Origin: Candidatus Microthrix parvicella Bio17-1
Lineage (GTDB): Bacteria; Actinomycetota; Acidimicrobiia; Acidimicrobiales; Microtrichaceae
Reading direction: 5' to 3'
Assembly: GCF_000299415.1 (NCBI RefSeq)
Contig: NZ_AMPG01000003.1
Coordinates: 186,001 to 250,000, forward strand
Length of the DNA: 64,000 bases
In this document: one piece after another, positions 17,994 through 26,498 of the stretch
How the letters are laid out: each line of letters opens with the position of its first letter
How positions within the stretch are numbered: the first letter of the stretch is position 1
Notes under the pieces: model-generated
The model's input: the letters and a program-made list of their open reading frames with translations, nothing else
What the model was told of the DNA's origin: nothing
Database searches by the model: none
Made by a program: the position numbers and the translations under genes

Positions 17994-18794
17994 ATGCCCG
18001 AAGGCCACATCATCCACCGTTTGGCTCGACACATCCGGCGAAGCATGGGCGACGAGCCGGTGGTGGTCTCCTCCCCCCAAGGCCGGTTTGCCGGTTCGGC
18101 GGCGCTGCTGAACGGGCAGCGGGTCAGCCGAACCGCGGCATGGGGCAAGGACCTGTTCGTCTTCTGGGAGGCCGATGAGATCCTGCACGTGCACTTGGGC
18201 CTGATCGGCAAGTTTCGGGTTGCCCGGGCGCCCGGTCCGGATCCGAGGGACACGATTCGGCTGCGTCTTGAGGGAGGCGGTGCCGAGGCCGACGTGTGGG
18301 ACCTCACGGGGCCGATGCGCTGCGAGCTGATCACCCCGCAGGAGCAACGGGCGATCACCTCGGCCCTGGGCGCCGACCCGTTGCGGCCCAACGGAGACGT
18401 TGCTGGGGCCCGCACCCGGTTCCTGTCGACCAAAAGGCCGGTCGCCGCAGCGCTGTTGGACCAGCGCATCATCGCCGGTATCGGCAACGTGTACCGGGCC
18501 GAACTGCTGTTTCGGGCCGGGATCCACCCTGAGGTTCCGGCCGCAGCGCTGAGCGAGGCCGACTTCGACTCGCTGTGGAACGACACGGTGAGGCTGATGC
18601 GCATCGGCGCGCGCCTGGGCAACATCGTGACCACCGAACCCGACGAGATCGGGCGAACCCCGGGCCGGATGAAACCCGACGATCGGCTCTACGTGTACAA
18701 GCAGCAGCGATGTCGCCGCTGCGGCACCGACATCGCCATCGCCGAGGTTGCCGGCCGCAACTGCTACTTCTGTCCCACCTGCCAAACCCGGTAG
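17994..18794 (+). CDS. nei: Fpg/Nei-family DNA glycosylase/AP lyase
   Basis: Base-excision repair enzyme removing oxidised bases and nicking the abasic site. 266 residues. The start is fixed by MPEGH: Pro2 is the catalytic nucleophile and Glu3 the general acid. Later blocks GIGNVYRAEL and the C-terminal zinc finger (CRRCGTD followed by CYFCPTCQ) are diagnostic. Pro-Glu-Gly-His rather than Pro-Glu-Leu-Pro favours the endonuclease VIII (Nei) branch over MutM. Divergent from pyrE, convergent with the LLM oxidoreductase. Confidence 0.92.
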   Translation: MPEGHIIHRLARHIRRSMGDEPVVVSSPQGRFAGSAALLNGQRVSRTAAWGKDLFVFWEADEILHVHLGLIGKFRVARAPGPDPRDTIRLRLEGGGAEADVWDLTGPMRCELITPQEQRAITSALGADPLRPNGDVAGARTRFLSTKRPVAAALLDQRIIAGIGNVYRAELLFRAGIHPEVPAAALSEADFDSLWNDTVRLMRIGARLGNIVTTEPDEIGRTPGRMKPDDRLYVYKQQRCRRCGTDIAIAEVAGRNCYFCPTCQTR

Positions 18795-18828
18795 GGCGCT
18801 GACCCGGCTCGCACGGCGCTGTGGCCGG

Positions 18829-19629
18829 CTACGTCTTTGGCGGCGGGCCGGCGACGGCGGCGGCCCACACCGAATCGAACGTCGCGTCGGCCGGATGCAT
18901 GTGCATCGCCCAGGTGACCCCGGGGACCTCCAGCAGCGTCATGTCGTCCTTCGCCGCCACCACCGCCACATCAAAGCCCTCCAACGAACCCCGGACCGCC
19001 ACGACCTGGTCGAGTGCCCGGCCGAGTTGGTCGGCGTCCACCTCGATGAGGAACAGGCCTTCGAAGCGGGCGGCGCGACGAACCGGCCGCAGGGCATCAC
19101 CCCGGGCGGCGCACCAGATGGGGATTCGTGGCCGCTGGAGCGGCGTGGGACGAAAAGCCACCCCGTCGATCAGTCGGTGTTCGCCCCGGTGGGTGACGAC
19201 CTCTCCGGCCCAGGCCTCGACCAGCAGGTCGGCCGACTCGTCCAGGATGTCGGCCCGGGTGCGAGGGTCGGTCACCTCGCCGAACCGGGTCAGCTCACCG
19301 TCGGTGTCGACGCCGAGCCCGATACCCAGGGTGAGCCGGCCGTTGCTGAGGTGGTCGAGGGTGACCGTCTGACGGATGAGGGTGGACATGCGCCGCCTGG
19401 ACAGCGGCGTCACCATGGGACCGATCCGGATCGATTCGGTTGCGGTGGCGACCGCCGCCAACGTGACCCACACGTCGGAGATCTCCGCCACCTCGGCCGG
19501 ATCTCGGTGCACGTGATCCCACAGGTAGAGGCCGTCCCAACCGGCGGCCTCGGCGGCGACGGCCAGGTCGACCATGGCCTTCGGGTCGACCAGTTCGCCA
19601 AACGGGGCGACGGACAGGGCGTGTTGCAT
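18829..19629 (-). CDS. LLM-class (luciferase-like) F420-type oxidoreductase
   Basis: 266-residue TIM-barrel flavin/F420 oxidoreductase of the luciferase-like monooxygenase superfamily. Visible blocks: the N-terminal FGELVDPKAMVDLAVAAE, GWDGLYLWDH, RIGPMVTPLSRRR and LTLGIGLG. In actinobacteria this subfamily usually uses coenzyme F420, but the cofactor cannot be proven from sequence. The ATG at 19629 is preceded 8 bases upstream by TAAGGT, giving a leaderless mRNA; the longer open frame upstream is spurious. Substrate unknown. Confidence 0.82.
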   Translation of the reverse strand: MQHALSVAPFGELVDPKAMVDLAVAAEAAGWDGLYLWDHVHRDPAEVAEISDVWVTLAAVATATESIRIGPMVTPLSRRRMSTLIRQTVTLDHLSNGRLTLGIGLGVDTDGELTRFGEVTDPRTRADILDESADLLVEAWAGEVVTHRGEHRLIDGVAFRPTPLQRPRIPIWCAARGDALRPVRRAARFEGLFLIEVDADQLGRALDQVVAVRGSLEGFDVAVVAAKDDMTLLEVPGVTWAMHMHPADATFDSVWAAAVAGPPPKT

Positions 19630-19637
19630 GAGCCGCG

Positions 19638-19643
19638 ACCTTA
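19638..19643 (-). promoter_or_regulatory. Predicted -10 box (TAAGGT), leaderless LLM mRNA
   Basis: On the minus strand TAAGGT ends 8 bases before the ATG at 19629. No ribosome-binding site. Confidence 0.5.
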
Positions 19644-19704
19644 GCGGCGCGGGTTGGTCCTGGAGCGCCCTACGCTGGCAACTCCACGAGCGAGGAGTAG
19701 CCCC

Positions 19705-20115
19705 ATGGCGATTGAACCGTTGAGATGGACGACCACCGCTGACGCCGGCGCGGTGCTGACCACGGTCGGCACGGCGTTGCAGTCGTTGGGCTACACCGTG
19801 ACGGCGAATGCCGATGGCTGGTCGGGTCGTGCCGAGGTGGGCTCGAAGGTTGGACGCGCCCTGGCGGGTGGCTTTGTGCGACGCATGATCGTGAACTATC
19901 AGGTGGGCCAGGGGGTGCAACCCGAGACGTCGGAGGTGCAGATCGCCCCGGCCATGTCTGGCATCGGTGGCGGAGCGCTGGGCATCTCCAAGGCGAAGAA
20001 GGAGATGGCCTCGATCGCCCAGGCCGTGCACGGTGCGCTGGCCGCCAACGACCAGTTGGCCCAGATCGACAGCCAATTCCTGCCGCCCGCCCCGGGTGCG
20101 CCGCCCCAGGGTTGA
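19705..20115 (+). CDS. Small hypothetical protein
   Basis: 136 residues, function not recognised. The ATG has a GAGGAG ribosome-binding site (19692-19697) and a TACGCT -10-like hexamer at 19671-19676, so it is probably expressed. The first half is predicted beta-rich (PLRWTTTADAGAVL, then a Gly-rich centre); the second half holds one helix and a Pro-rich end. No signal peptide or clear membrane span, though the central AMSGIGGGALGIS segment is mildly hydrophobic. Divergent from the LLM gene, convergent with the aldehyde dehydrogenase. Confidence 0.7.
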   Translation: MAIEPLRWTTTADAGAVLTTVGTALQSLGYTVTANADGWSGRAEVGSKVGRALAGGFVRRMIVNYQVGQGVQPETSEVQIAPAMSGIGGGALGISKAKKEMASIAQAVHGALAANDQLAQIDSQFLPPAPGAPPQG

Positions 20116-20153
20116 CGCCCCAAGGTTGACGCCCCGGCACAGCGACAATTGAG

Positions 20154-21689
20154 CTAGCCGGCACGGCCGTGAAGCAGCTTGATCGCCTTGCCGACCAACT
20201 CGTCGGTCTTCTTGGTGCGATCAAAGCTGGTGAGCGCCAACGGGGCGGCGAAACGCTGACGGGCCACCGACTTGGCCCGCGTGAACTCGCGGATGCCGTC
20301 CGCTCCGTGGATACGGCCGAAGCCTGAATCGCCAATGCCGCCGAAGGGCAGCGCTGCGATCGCGGCAAAGGAGATCACCGAGTTCACCGCGGTCATGCCC
20401 GACCGGATGCGGGCAGCAAGTTCGGCGCCCCGAGCCTTCGAGAAGACGGTGGAGCCCAGCCCAAACGCCGAGTTGTTGGTGCGCTCGATCGCCTCGTCCA
20501 TCGACGCCACCCGGGTGATCACGATGGTGGGGCCAAAGGTTTCCTCGGTCATCGCCAGCGAATCGTCGGGTACGTCCACCAGCACGGTCGGCCCGACCAC
20601 CCGTTCGCCCACGGCGCCCGGCCCGCCCAGCAGCGCCCGGCCGCCCTTGTCGAGCGCATCGGAGATGTGACCGGCGATGATACCGATCTGTTTGGGCATG
20701 GTGATCGGGCCGATCTGGGCGTCGTCGCCGCTGCCCACAGTCAGGGCGGAGGCCTTGTCGACCACCCGGTCGACGAACTCGTCGTACACGTCGCCGTGCA
20801 CGTACACGCGCTCGACGCCAACGCAGGTCTGCCCGGCATTGGACATGGCGCCCCACGTTGCGGCGTCGGCGGCGGCCTCAAGGTCGGCGTCGGCGTCCAC
20901 CAACATGGCGTCCTTGCCGCCGCACTCCATCAGCACCGGCGTGAGGTGCTCGGCCGCGGCCGCCATGATGCGCTTGCCGGTGGCCGTCGATCCGGTGAAT
21001 GCGATCTTGTCGACCTTGGCGTCCACCAGCGCCGCACCGGTGGCGCCCATGCCGGTGACGCACTGCAGCACCGGCTGGGCGCAGGCGGCGGCAAAGCTGT
21101 TGGACAGCCAGTGGCCCACACCCGGGGTGTACTCGGACGGCTTGAACACCACGGCGTTGCCGGCCGCCAAGGCGTACGCGATCGAGCCCATCGGCGTGAA
21201 CACCGGATAGTTCCAGGGGCCGATCACGCCGATCACGCCAAGCGGCTGGTATTCGAGTGTGGCGGCCATGTTGGACATCAGCAGGCCGGGGAACACGCTG
21301 CGGCGCTTCATGACCTTGGGTGCGTACTTGGTTGCCCAGGCCAGGTGCTCGACCGCCAACACCACCTCCAGTTGGGCGTCACCACGGGGCTTGCCGGTCT
21401 CGTTGTGCACCACGTCGATGAGGTGGTCGGCATGGTTCACCAGGTGCGAACGCCACCGCTTCAGCACTCTCGTGCGGCCGGCGGTGCCCTGAGCTCGCCA
21501 CCAGGCTGCGGCAAGCCGGGCTCGCTCGACCACGGCGCGTACCTCGTCGGGTCCGGCGGCCGGGTAGGTGTTGACCACCTCGCCGGAACCCGGGTTGAGC
21601 ACGTCAAACGTCTCGCCCGGTGATGCCGACTGCGTTGCCGATGACACGGCGGAAGCCTGGCCGGTCGTTGAGGTTTCGGTGATGCTCAT
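20154..21689 (-). CDS. NAD(P)-dependent aldehyde dehydrogenase
   Basis: 511-residue aldehyde dehydrogenase superfamily enzyme oxidising an aldehyde to the acid. Conserved blocks: PWNYPVFTPMGSIAYALAAG, KPSEYTP, the cofactor motif FTGSTATGKRI, MECGGKD carrying the catalytic Glu, and NAGQTCVGVERV with the catalytic Cys. The ATG at 21689 is preceded by AAAGGGG; the upstream extension of the frame is spurious. Closest in feel to succinate-semialdehyde or coniferyl aldehyde dehydrogenases. It could act downstream of the alcohol dehydrogenase at 10.2 kb; that link is inference. Confidence 0.93.
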   Translation of the reverse strand: MSITETSTTGQASAVSSATQSASPGETFDVLNPGSGEVVNTYPAAGPDEVRAVVERARLAAAWWRAQGTAGRTRVLKRWRSHLVNHADHLIDVVHNETGKPRGDAQLEVVLAVEHLAWATKYAPKVMKRRSVFPGLLMSNMAATLEYQPLGVIGVIGPWNYPVFTPMGSIAYALAAGNAVVFKPSEYTPGVGHWLSNSFAAACAQPVLQCVTGMGATGAALVDAKVDKIAFTGSTATGKRIMAAAAEHLTPVLMECGGKDAMLVDADADLEAAADAATWGAMSNAGQTCVGVERVYVHGDVYDEFVDRVVDKASALTVGSGDDAQIGPITMPKQIGIIAGHISDALDKGGRALLGGPGAVGERVVGPTVLVDVPDDSLAMTEETFGPTIVITRVASMDEAIERTNNSAFGLGSTVFSKARGAELAARIRSGMTAVNSVISFAAIAALPFGGIGDSGFGRIHGADGIREFTRAKSVARQRFAAPLALTSFDRTKKTDELVGKAIKLLHGRAG

Positions 21690-21798
21690 GGGTGCCCCTT
21701 TGGAAGCTGTTGTGCCCAGACTGGCATGGCCCGTCGGTCGGGCATCGTGTGGTGCAGTCCAACACGTCGGCATCGGCGCTGCCACGCGGGAGATGGGC

Positions 21799-22065
21799 TC
21801 AGGCGTAGCGCTTGGCCGCCCGGGCGCGGGCCGCGGCAGCAAACTCCTCGCGATCCAGGGGTGCGGCCGACGTGGTCAGGGCGCCCAGCAGACGCTCGGT
21901 GGTGGCCGTGATCTCTGAGACGGCGATGGCGTAGGCGGCCTCGTTGGCCATGGACGGCTTGGACGACCCGCCGACCTTTCGGACGAACTGCAGCGCAGCG
22001 GACTCGATCTCGTCGTGGGTGGCCGGGGGCTCGAAGTTGTGGAGGCGTCGGATGTTTCGGCACAT
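21799..22065 (-). CDS. DUF2277 family protein
   Basis: 88 residues with the DUF2277 signature: N-terminal MCRNIRRLHNFEPPAT, then a helical segment ALQFVRKVGGSSKPS. The function of the family is unknown; members are small, Arg-rich and cytoplasmic. The ATG is fixed by the conserved MCRNIR start and by TAGCGT seven bases upstream (leaderless). Divergent from the DUF2237 gene with 49 bases between starts. Confidence 0.88.
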   Translation of the reverse strand: MCRNIRRLHNFEPPATHDEIESAALQFVRKVGGSSKPSMANEAAYAIAVSEITATTERLLGALTTSAAPLDREEFAAAARARAAKRYA

Positions 22066-22072
22066 GGGGGCC

Positions 22073-22078
22073 ACGCTA
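22073..22078 (-). promoter_or_regulatory. Predicted -10 box (TAGCGT), leaderless DUF2277 mRNA
   Basis: On the minus strand TAGCGT ends 7 bases before the ATG at 22065. Confidence 0.5.
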
Positions 22079-22114
22079 CGGGCACGAGGGCCGCCGATGT
22101 GCTGCGATGGGGTG

Positions 22115-22483
22115 ATGGCCACCAACGTGCTCGGCACCGACCTGCAGACCTGTTCCACCGATCCGATGACGGGGTTCTACCGCAACGGCTGCTGCGATAC
22201 GGGAGGTCAGGATCAGGGCGTGCACACGGTGTGCGCGGTGATGACCGCCGAGTTTCTGGAGTTTTCGGCGGCGGCCGGCAACGACCTGTCGACGTCTCGA
22301 CCGGAGTTTGGTTTCGTCGGGCTGAACCCGGGCGACCGGTGGTGCCTCTGCGCAAGCCGGTGGACCGACGCACTCGAGGCCGACTGCGCGCCGTCGGTGG
22401 TGTTGGCCGCCACCCACGCCCGGACCCTTGAGTGGGCCGACCTGGCCGATCTGAAACGTCACGCCGTCGACGAAACGCTGTGA
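22115..22483 (+). CDS. DUF2237 family protein
   Basis: 122 residues matching DUF2237: NVLGTDLQTCSTDPMTGFYR, RNGCCDTGGQDQGVHTVCAVMT, and PGDRWCLCASRW. The family is widespread and uncharacterised; the many conserved Cys and the DxGxHxVCA motif suggest metal or cofactor binding, which is inference. The ATG at 22115 begins the conserved block. The stop overlaps the next gene's GTG (GTGA at 22480-22483). Confidence 0.85.
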   Translation: MATNVLGTDLQTCSTDPMTGFYRNGCCDTGGQDQGVHTVCAVMTAEFLEFSAAAGNDLSTSRPEFGFVGLNPGDRWCLCASRWTDALEADCAPSVVLAATHARTLEWADLADLKRHAVDETL

Positions 22484-23088
22484 AGCGACGCAACATCGTG
22501 GGGGTGGTCCTGGTGATTCTGGTGGTCGTGGTCGTCGGCGCAGGTCTCGCAATCGCCGGGATGGGGCCATGGGCAACGCCGCTGACGCTGGTGGTGGGGG
22601 ATTCGGTGACCAACCTGTCGCGCGTGGAGATCGAGGCCACCACCGGCGCCAGGGTCGATGCGCAGAACGGCTACACGTGGGCCGAGATGGCGCCCAAGGT
22701 TCGAGGCTCGTTGGCCGTGATGAAGTCGGAGCGCGGCGTGCCCGAGCGGGTGGGTGTCCTCCTGGGGTACAACGACGTGCTGACCGACCGGCAGGACCTC
22801 GAGGCCACCCGCACGGTGTTGGAGGAGTTCTCCGACGTTCCGTGCGTGGTGGTGCTGACGTTGCCGAAGCTGTGGAACCGGGATGCTGCCGGGTACAACG
22901 CCGAGGTGCGGGCGATCGTCGACGATCTCCCCAACACCTCGACCGATGATGGCTGGGCCCGGTTTGTCAACGACAACCTGGACAATGGGGCAGCGCTCTT
23001 GGAGGCCGACCTGGTGCATCCGAAGCCCGGGGCCGCCCGCCAGGCGGTGGCCGATTCCTACCAGCAGGCTTTCGATCGGCACTGTTGA
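22480..23088 (+). CDS. Membrane-anchored SGNH/GDSL-type hydrolase
   Basis: 202 residues. The N-terminal basic stretch KRR and a hydrophobic span (about 6-27) form a signal anchor, so the domain would face outside. SGNH blocks: VVGDSVTNLS with the nucleophile Ser, LGYND (block III Asn) and EADLVHPKPG, supplying the Asp and His of block V. Members cleave acyl esters or de-acylate glycans. The GTG start overlaps the DUF2237 stop by four bases, so the two are coupled. Convergent with hrpB. Small for the family but all catalytic blocks are present. Confidence 0.78.
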   Translation: MKRRNIVGVVLVILVVVVVGAGLAIAGMGPWATPLTLVVGDSVTNLSRVEIEATTGARVDAQNGYTWAEMAPKVRGSLAVMKSERGVPERVGVLLGYNDVLTDRQDLEATRTVLEEFSDVPCVVVLTLPKLWNRDAAGYNAEVRAIVDDLPNTSTDDGWARFVNDNLDNGAALLEADLVHPKPGAARQAVADSYQQAFDRHC

Positions 23089-23110
23089 GGGCGCCGGCTG
23101 AACACAGGGT

Positions 23111-25693
23111 TCAGCGTCGCCGTGGTTTGGCCGTCGCCGGATGCTCCGGCCAGTCGTGTTTGGGGTAGCGGCCCCGCAGCTCTCGACGCACCTCGCCCCA
23201 GGTGCCCGCCCAGAACCCGGCGAGGTCCGATGTGATCTGCACCGGCCGTCCGGCAGGGTTGAGCAGTTCCAGGCGTAACGGAAGTGCTCCATCGAGCAGC
23301 GACGGGGTGACGTTGGAGCCGAACATCTCCCCGAGGCGAACCGCCAGCGCGGGCGGGTCGGTCAGGTAGTTCACCGCCAGGTCCCGCCCGGACGGAACCG
23401 CAACCGTCTTTGGTGCCAGGCGGGCCAAGTCCATTTGGGTGTCCCAACCCAGGGTGAGCGCCAGGGCGCCGGCGACGTCGACCTTTTGGAGGTCGCGCCG
23501 GCCGGTGGCGTTGCCCAGCAGCGGCGCCAGCCACGACTCCAGCGAGTCCTTCAGCGAGGTCTCCGACCAGTCGGGCCATGCCTCGCCTCGATGATGACGC
23601 AGGAACGCCACCCGCGCCCGGAGCCCGTCGGCCTGGTCCCAACGGTCCAGGATGGTGCTTGGGCCCACCTCCCGAACCCGTTCGATCAGCGCCTGCACCG
23701 TGGCGGGGCCGGCAGATGGGCGCCGTTCGGTGAAGTCGAGTTCCAGGCTGTCGATCGCCCGCTCGACCCGTTCGGTCAGGTCGTCGCGCGTGCGATCCCA
23801 GCGCAGGTAGGTGCGACGGATCACCTGGTCGCCCAGCGCATCGACCACCTGATCGACGTCGATGGGGGTGGCCACCCTCACCAGCGCATCCTTGCGTTTG
23901 CCGTCGGTGTCGGCGACCACCACGAACTGCGACGAGGCAAGCGGGTCCGTGGCTGCGGTGGACACCCCGGAGCCCGACCGAAGCCGCCATCGGCCACCGG
24001 CAAGGCTCCGGGACCGACCCAACCGATCCGGATAGCCGACCAACAACAGTGGCCCCAACGCATCGGTGATGTCGTCGGGCACGTCGCCGGTGGTGGCGCC
24101 GCGCAACCCTGCCCGTCGCATCAACTCGTCGGCCCGACGGCGCACGGTGCCGATCGCCCGCCCGTCGGCCAGGGGGTGGTGTCGGCCGCGGTCGGTCACC
24201 AGGGCGACCCGGTCGGCCAGCGAGGTGGGCCGTTCGTTGGGACGGCCGCCAAACACATCGCGCTCCTCCAGCAACGACGCGACCACGCAGGCGAGCGCAG
24301 CGTTGGGCCCGGCGGCGGCGGCCACCACCATGCGGGCCAGCCGTGGGTGAAGCGGCAGCCGCACCATCGCCTTGCCGGTGTCGGTGATGCGTCCCGCGTG
24401 GTCGATGGCGCCGAGCAGGCCGAGCAGGGTGCGGGCCTCCTCCCAGGTGCGCTGCGGGGGCTGGTCCAGCAGTGCAAGCGAGGAGGGATCGGAGGCACCC
24501 CATGCGGCCAGCTCGAGGGCCAGACCCGCCAGCTCCACCTGGGTGATCTCCGGCTGGATGTGACGGGGACGAGTGTTGTGTTCCGACTTGGACCACAGCC
24601 GGTAGGCCAGGCCCGGCTGAACCCGTCCGGCCCGCCCCGCCCGCTGCTCGGCCGAGGCGCGCGATGCCGACACGGTGGTCAGCCGGGTCATGCCCACCCC
24701 TGCGTCGAAGCGGGGCACCCGCGCCAGGCCCGAGTCGACCACGGCGGTGACCCCCTCCACGGTCAGCGACGTCTCGGCCAGGTCGGTGGACAGCACCACC
24801 TTTCGGCGGCCCACCGGCGCGGGCGCAACCGCCGAGTCCTGCTCGTCTGCGGGCAGCGAGCCGTGCAGCAGGTGGACGTCGATGGCGGCTGCGCCGAGCG
24901 CACCGCTGCGGCCGAGTGCCTGGGCGGTGCGCTTGATTTCGCCCATGCCGGGCAGAAACACCAACACATCGCCCGACGACTCGCCCAGCGCGGTCTCGAT
25001 GGCCGCCGTGGTGACCGCCTCCAACCGGTCTCGTTTCTGGCGAGGTCGCCAGCGCACCGTCACCGGATGGGTCCGTCCCGGCGCCGAGATCACGGGCGCA
25101 GCAGCGGTCACGGCGTCAGCGCCTGGATCGCCGGCGCCTGGAGCGCTTGCGCCCAGCAGCGACGCCACGTCGCCCACGTTGAGGGTGGCCGACATCACCA
25201 TGACGCGAAGGTCGGGGCGCAGCAGCGAGCGTGCCTCCAGGGTGAGCGCCAGGCCCAGGTCAGCCGGCAGGGAACGCTCGTGAAACTCGTCGAAGATCAC
25301 CAGCGCGGTGCCTTCCAGACCGGGATCGGCCTGCACCCGTCTGGTCAGGATGCCCTCGGTGACCACCTCGATGCGGGTGGCCCGGCTCACCTTGGCGTCG
25401 TCGCGCGTGCGGTACCCGACGATGTTGCCCACCCGGTCGCCCAACAGGCTCGCCATGCGCGCCGCGGCCGCCCGTGCGGCCAACCGGCGAGGCTCCAACA
25501 TGACGATGCGTCCGTCGCCCAGCCACGGCTCGTCCAACAGCCGCAGCGGCACCACCGTGGTCTTGCCGGCGCCGGGCTCGGCCTCCAGCACGGCGACGCC
25601 CGGGTCGACCAGCGCCCGACGAACCTCGCCGATCACCCCCTCGATCGGCAGCCCGGTGGGGTCCGCTCGGGGTGGTGGCGAGGCGGTGGGCAT
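23111..25693 (-). CDS. hrpB: ATP-dependent RNA helicase HrpB
   Basis: 860-residue DEAH-type helicase. Walker A GAGKTT near residue 42, motif II DEFH followed by ERS, motif III MSATLN, motif V TDLAETSLTVEGV and motif VI QRAGRAGR are all visible. The HrpB-specific C-terminal domain is present and ends with LRLELLNPAGRPVQIT and an HDWPEHP tail block. The ATG at 25693 starts the family match; the frame is open far upstream without homology. Single gene, convergent with the SGNH gene and divergent from the DinB-type gene. Biological role in actinobacteria is unclear. Confidence 0.93.
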   Translation of the reverse strand: MPTASPPPRADPTGLPIEGVIGEVRRALVDPGVAVLEAEPGAGKTTVVPLRLLDEPWLGDGRIVMLEPRRLAARAAAARMASLLGDRVGNIVGYRTRDDAKVSRATRIEVVTEGILTRRVQADPGLEGTALVIFDEFHERSLPADLGLALTLEARSLLRPDLRVMVMSATLNVGDVASLLGASAPGAGDPGADAVTAAAPVISAPGRTHPVTVRWRPRQKRDRLEAVTTAAIETALGESSGDVLVFLPGMGEIKRTAQALGRSGALGAAAIDVHLLHGSLPADEQDSAVAPAPVGRRKVVLSTDLAETSLTVEGVTAVVDSGLARVPRFDAGVGMTRLTTVSASRASAEQRAGRAGRVQPGLAYRLWSKSEHNTRPRHIQPEITQVELAGLALELAAWGASDPSSLALLDQPPQRTWEEARTLLGLLGAIDHAGRITDTGKAMVRLPLHPRLARMVVAAAAGPNAALACVVASLLEERDVFGGRPNERPTSLADRVALVTDRGRHHPLADGRAIGTVRRRADELMRRAGLRGATTGDVPDDITDALGPLLLVGYPDRLGRSRSLAGGRWRLRSGSGVSTAATDPLASSQFVVVADTDGKRKDALVRVATPIDVDQVVDALGDQVIRRTYLRWDRTRDDLTERVERAIDSLELDFTERRPSAGPATVQALIERVREVGPSTILDRWDQADGLRARVAFLRHHRGEAWPDWSETSLKDSLESWLAPLLGNATGRRDLQKVDVAGALALTLGWDTQMDLARLAPKTVAVPSGRDLAVNYLTDPPALAVRLGEMFGSNVTPSLLDGALPLRLELLNPAGRPVQITSDLAGFWAGTWGEVRRELRGRYPKHDWPEHPATAKPRRR

Positions 25694-25784
25694 CGGCCCA
25701 GTGTGGTGCCTGCTGTCGCCCCGGGGAAGTTTGGGGTCGGGGGTGCCATCGTGGTGGTGGGCCGACCCGGCTGGTGGCTGCTGG

Positions 25785-25790
25785 TACGTT
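25785..25790 (+). promoter_or_regulatory. Predicted -10 box (TACGTT), leaderless start
   Basis: TACGTT ends 8 bases before the GTG at 25799. Confidence 0.4.
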
Positions 25791-25798
25791 CGGCCGTC

Positions 25799-26437
25799 GT
25801 GGAAGGTGACGTCGTGGACATCGACACGATTTGGGCGTGGACAGCCGAAGAACGGCGGCGCGCTTCGAGTGACATGCGGATCATCGCAGAGGAGGCATGG
25901 AATCTGCCCAGCCTGTGCGACGGGTGGCGCTGTCGGGACGTGCTGGGCCACCTGGTGTGGCTCGCCGAATCGACCACGCCGAGGGCGCTCCGTGACCTGA
26001 CACTGGCGTGTCGCCCCCCGAATCTGGCGATCAGGCACATCGGCAGGCGCCTGGGTGATGGCGATGTCGATCGGCTGCTCGACCGACTGGATGCCGCGGC
26101 CGCCGGCAGGTTTCATCTTCCCGGCGTCGGGCCGCAGGCCGCGTTGGCCGAGGTGCTCATCCACCGCGCGGACATCGTCCGGGCGACCGAGGGGCTGGTC
26201 CGCAGCAGCGATGAGCGCACGCGGCTGGCGATCGAGACCTGCCTGGAGCACTGGTGGTTCTACAGGATGCCCCGTCGGGTGCGCTCGGCCCACCTGATTG
26301 CAGATGATGCTGGCTTTGAGGTGGGTCCGGCTGACGGGCCGGAGGTGCGAGGGCCCGGCTGGGCGCTGCTTTTGGCCCTGGCCGGTCGGCAGCGGGCGCT
26401 GCCTGAACTGCACGGTGCGGTCGAGGTGCTGAGGTAG
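25799..26437 (+). CDS. Maleylpyruvate isomerase-family (mycothiol-dependent DinB-like) protein
   Basis: 212 residues of the actinobacterial TIGR03083/DinB-like four-helix family. Typical opening: W followed 20-30 residues later by LPSLCDGWRCRDVLGHLVWL, with a likely metal-ligand His. A second conserved block ALAEVLIHRADIVRA carries another His. Family members include mycothiol-dependent maleylpyruvate isomerase and many of unknown substrate. The GTG at 25799 is favoured by a TACGTT -10 hexamer 8 bases before it; GTG 25814 with GGAAGG upstream is a good alternative. The rest of the very long plus-strand frame upstream is a shadow of hrpB. Confidence 0.8.
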   Translation: MEGDVVDIDTIWAWTAEERRRASSDMRIIAEEAWNLPSLCDGWRCRDVLGHLVWLAESTTPRALRDLTLACRPPNLAIRHIGRRLGDGDVDRLLDRLDAAAAGRFHLPGVGPQAALAEVLIHRADIVRATEGLVRSSDERTRLAIETCLEHWWFYRMPRRVRSAHLIADDAGFEVGPADGPEVRGPGWALLLALAGRQRALPELHGAVEVLR

Positions 26438-26484
26438 TTCCCCATGGTGGGTGGTGCCGGTGCTTCGGCACGCGACGGGCTCGG

Positions 26485-26490
26485 TAGGGT
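26485..26490 (+). promoter_or_regulatory. Predicted -10 box (TAGGGT), leaderless amidase-etfA mRNA
   Basis: TAGGGT ends 8 bases before the ATG at 26499. A short hairpin (GTGCCG and CGGCAC arms) at 26454-26471 precedes it. Confidence 0.5.
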
Positions 26491-26498
26491 TGCCCCCA

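Noticed and set aside
20109-20135. Direct repeat GTTGACGCCCC around the stop of the small hypothetical gene
   Set aside because: Two 11-bp copies 14 bases apart in a short convergent intergenic space; too short to imply an element.
23435-25798. First 790 codons of a 1000-codon plus-strand frame
   Set aside because: Opposite strand of hrpB. Only the end (25799-26437) is a real gene, with DinB-family motifs.
26454-26471. Hairpin as a transcription terminator after the DinB-type gene
   Set aside because: Only six base pairs and no T-run follows; it is equally likely to be part of the promoter of the amidase gene.
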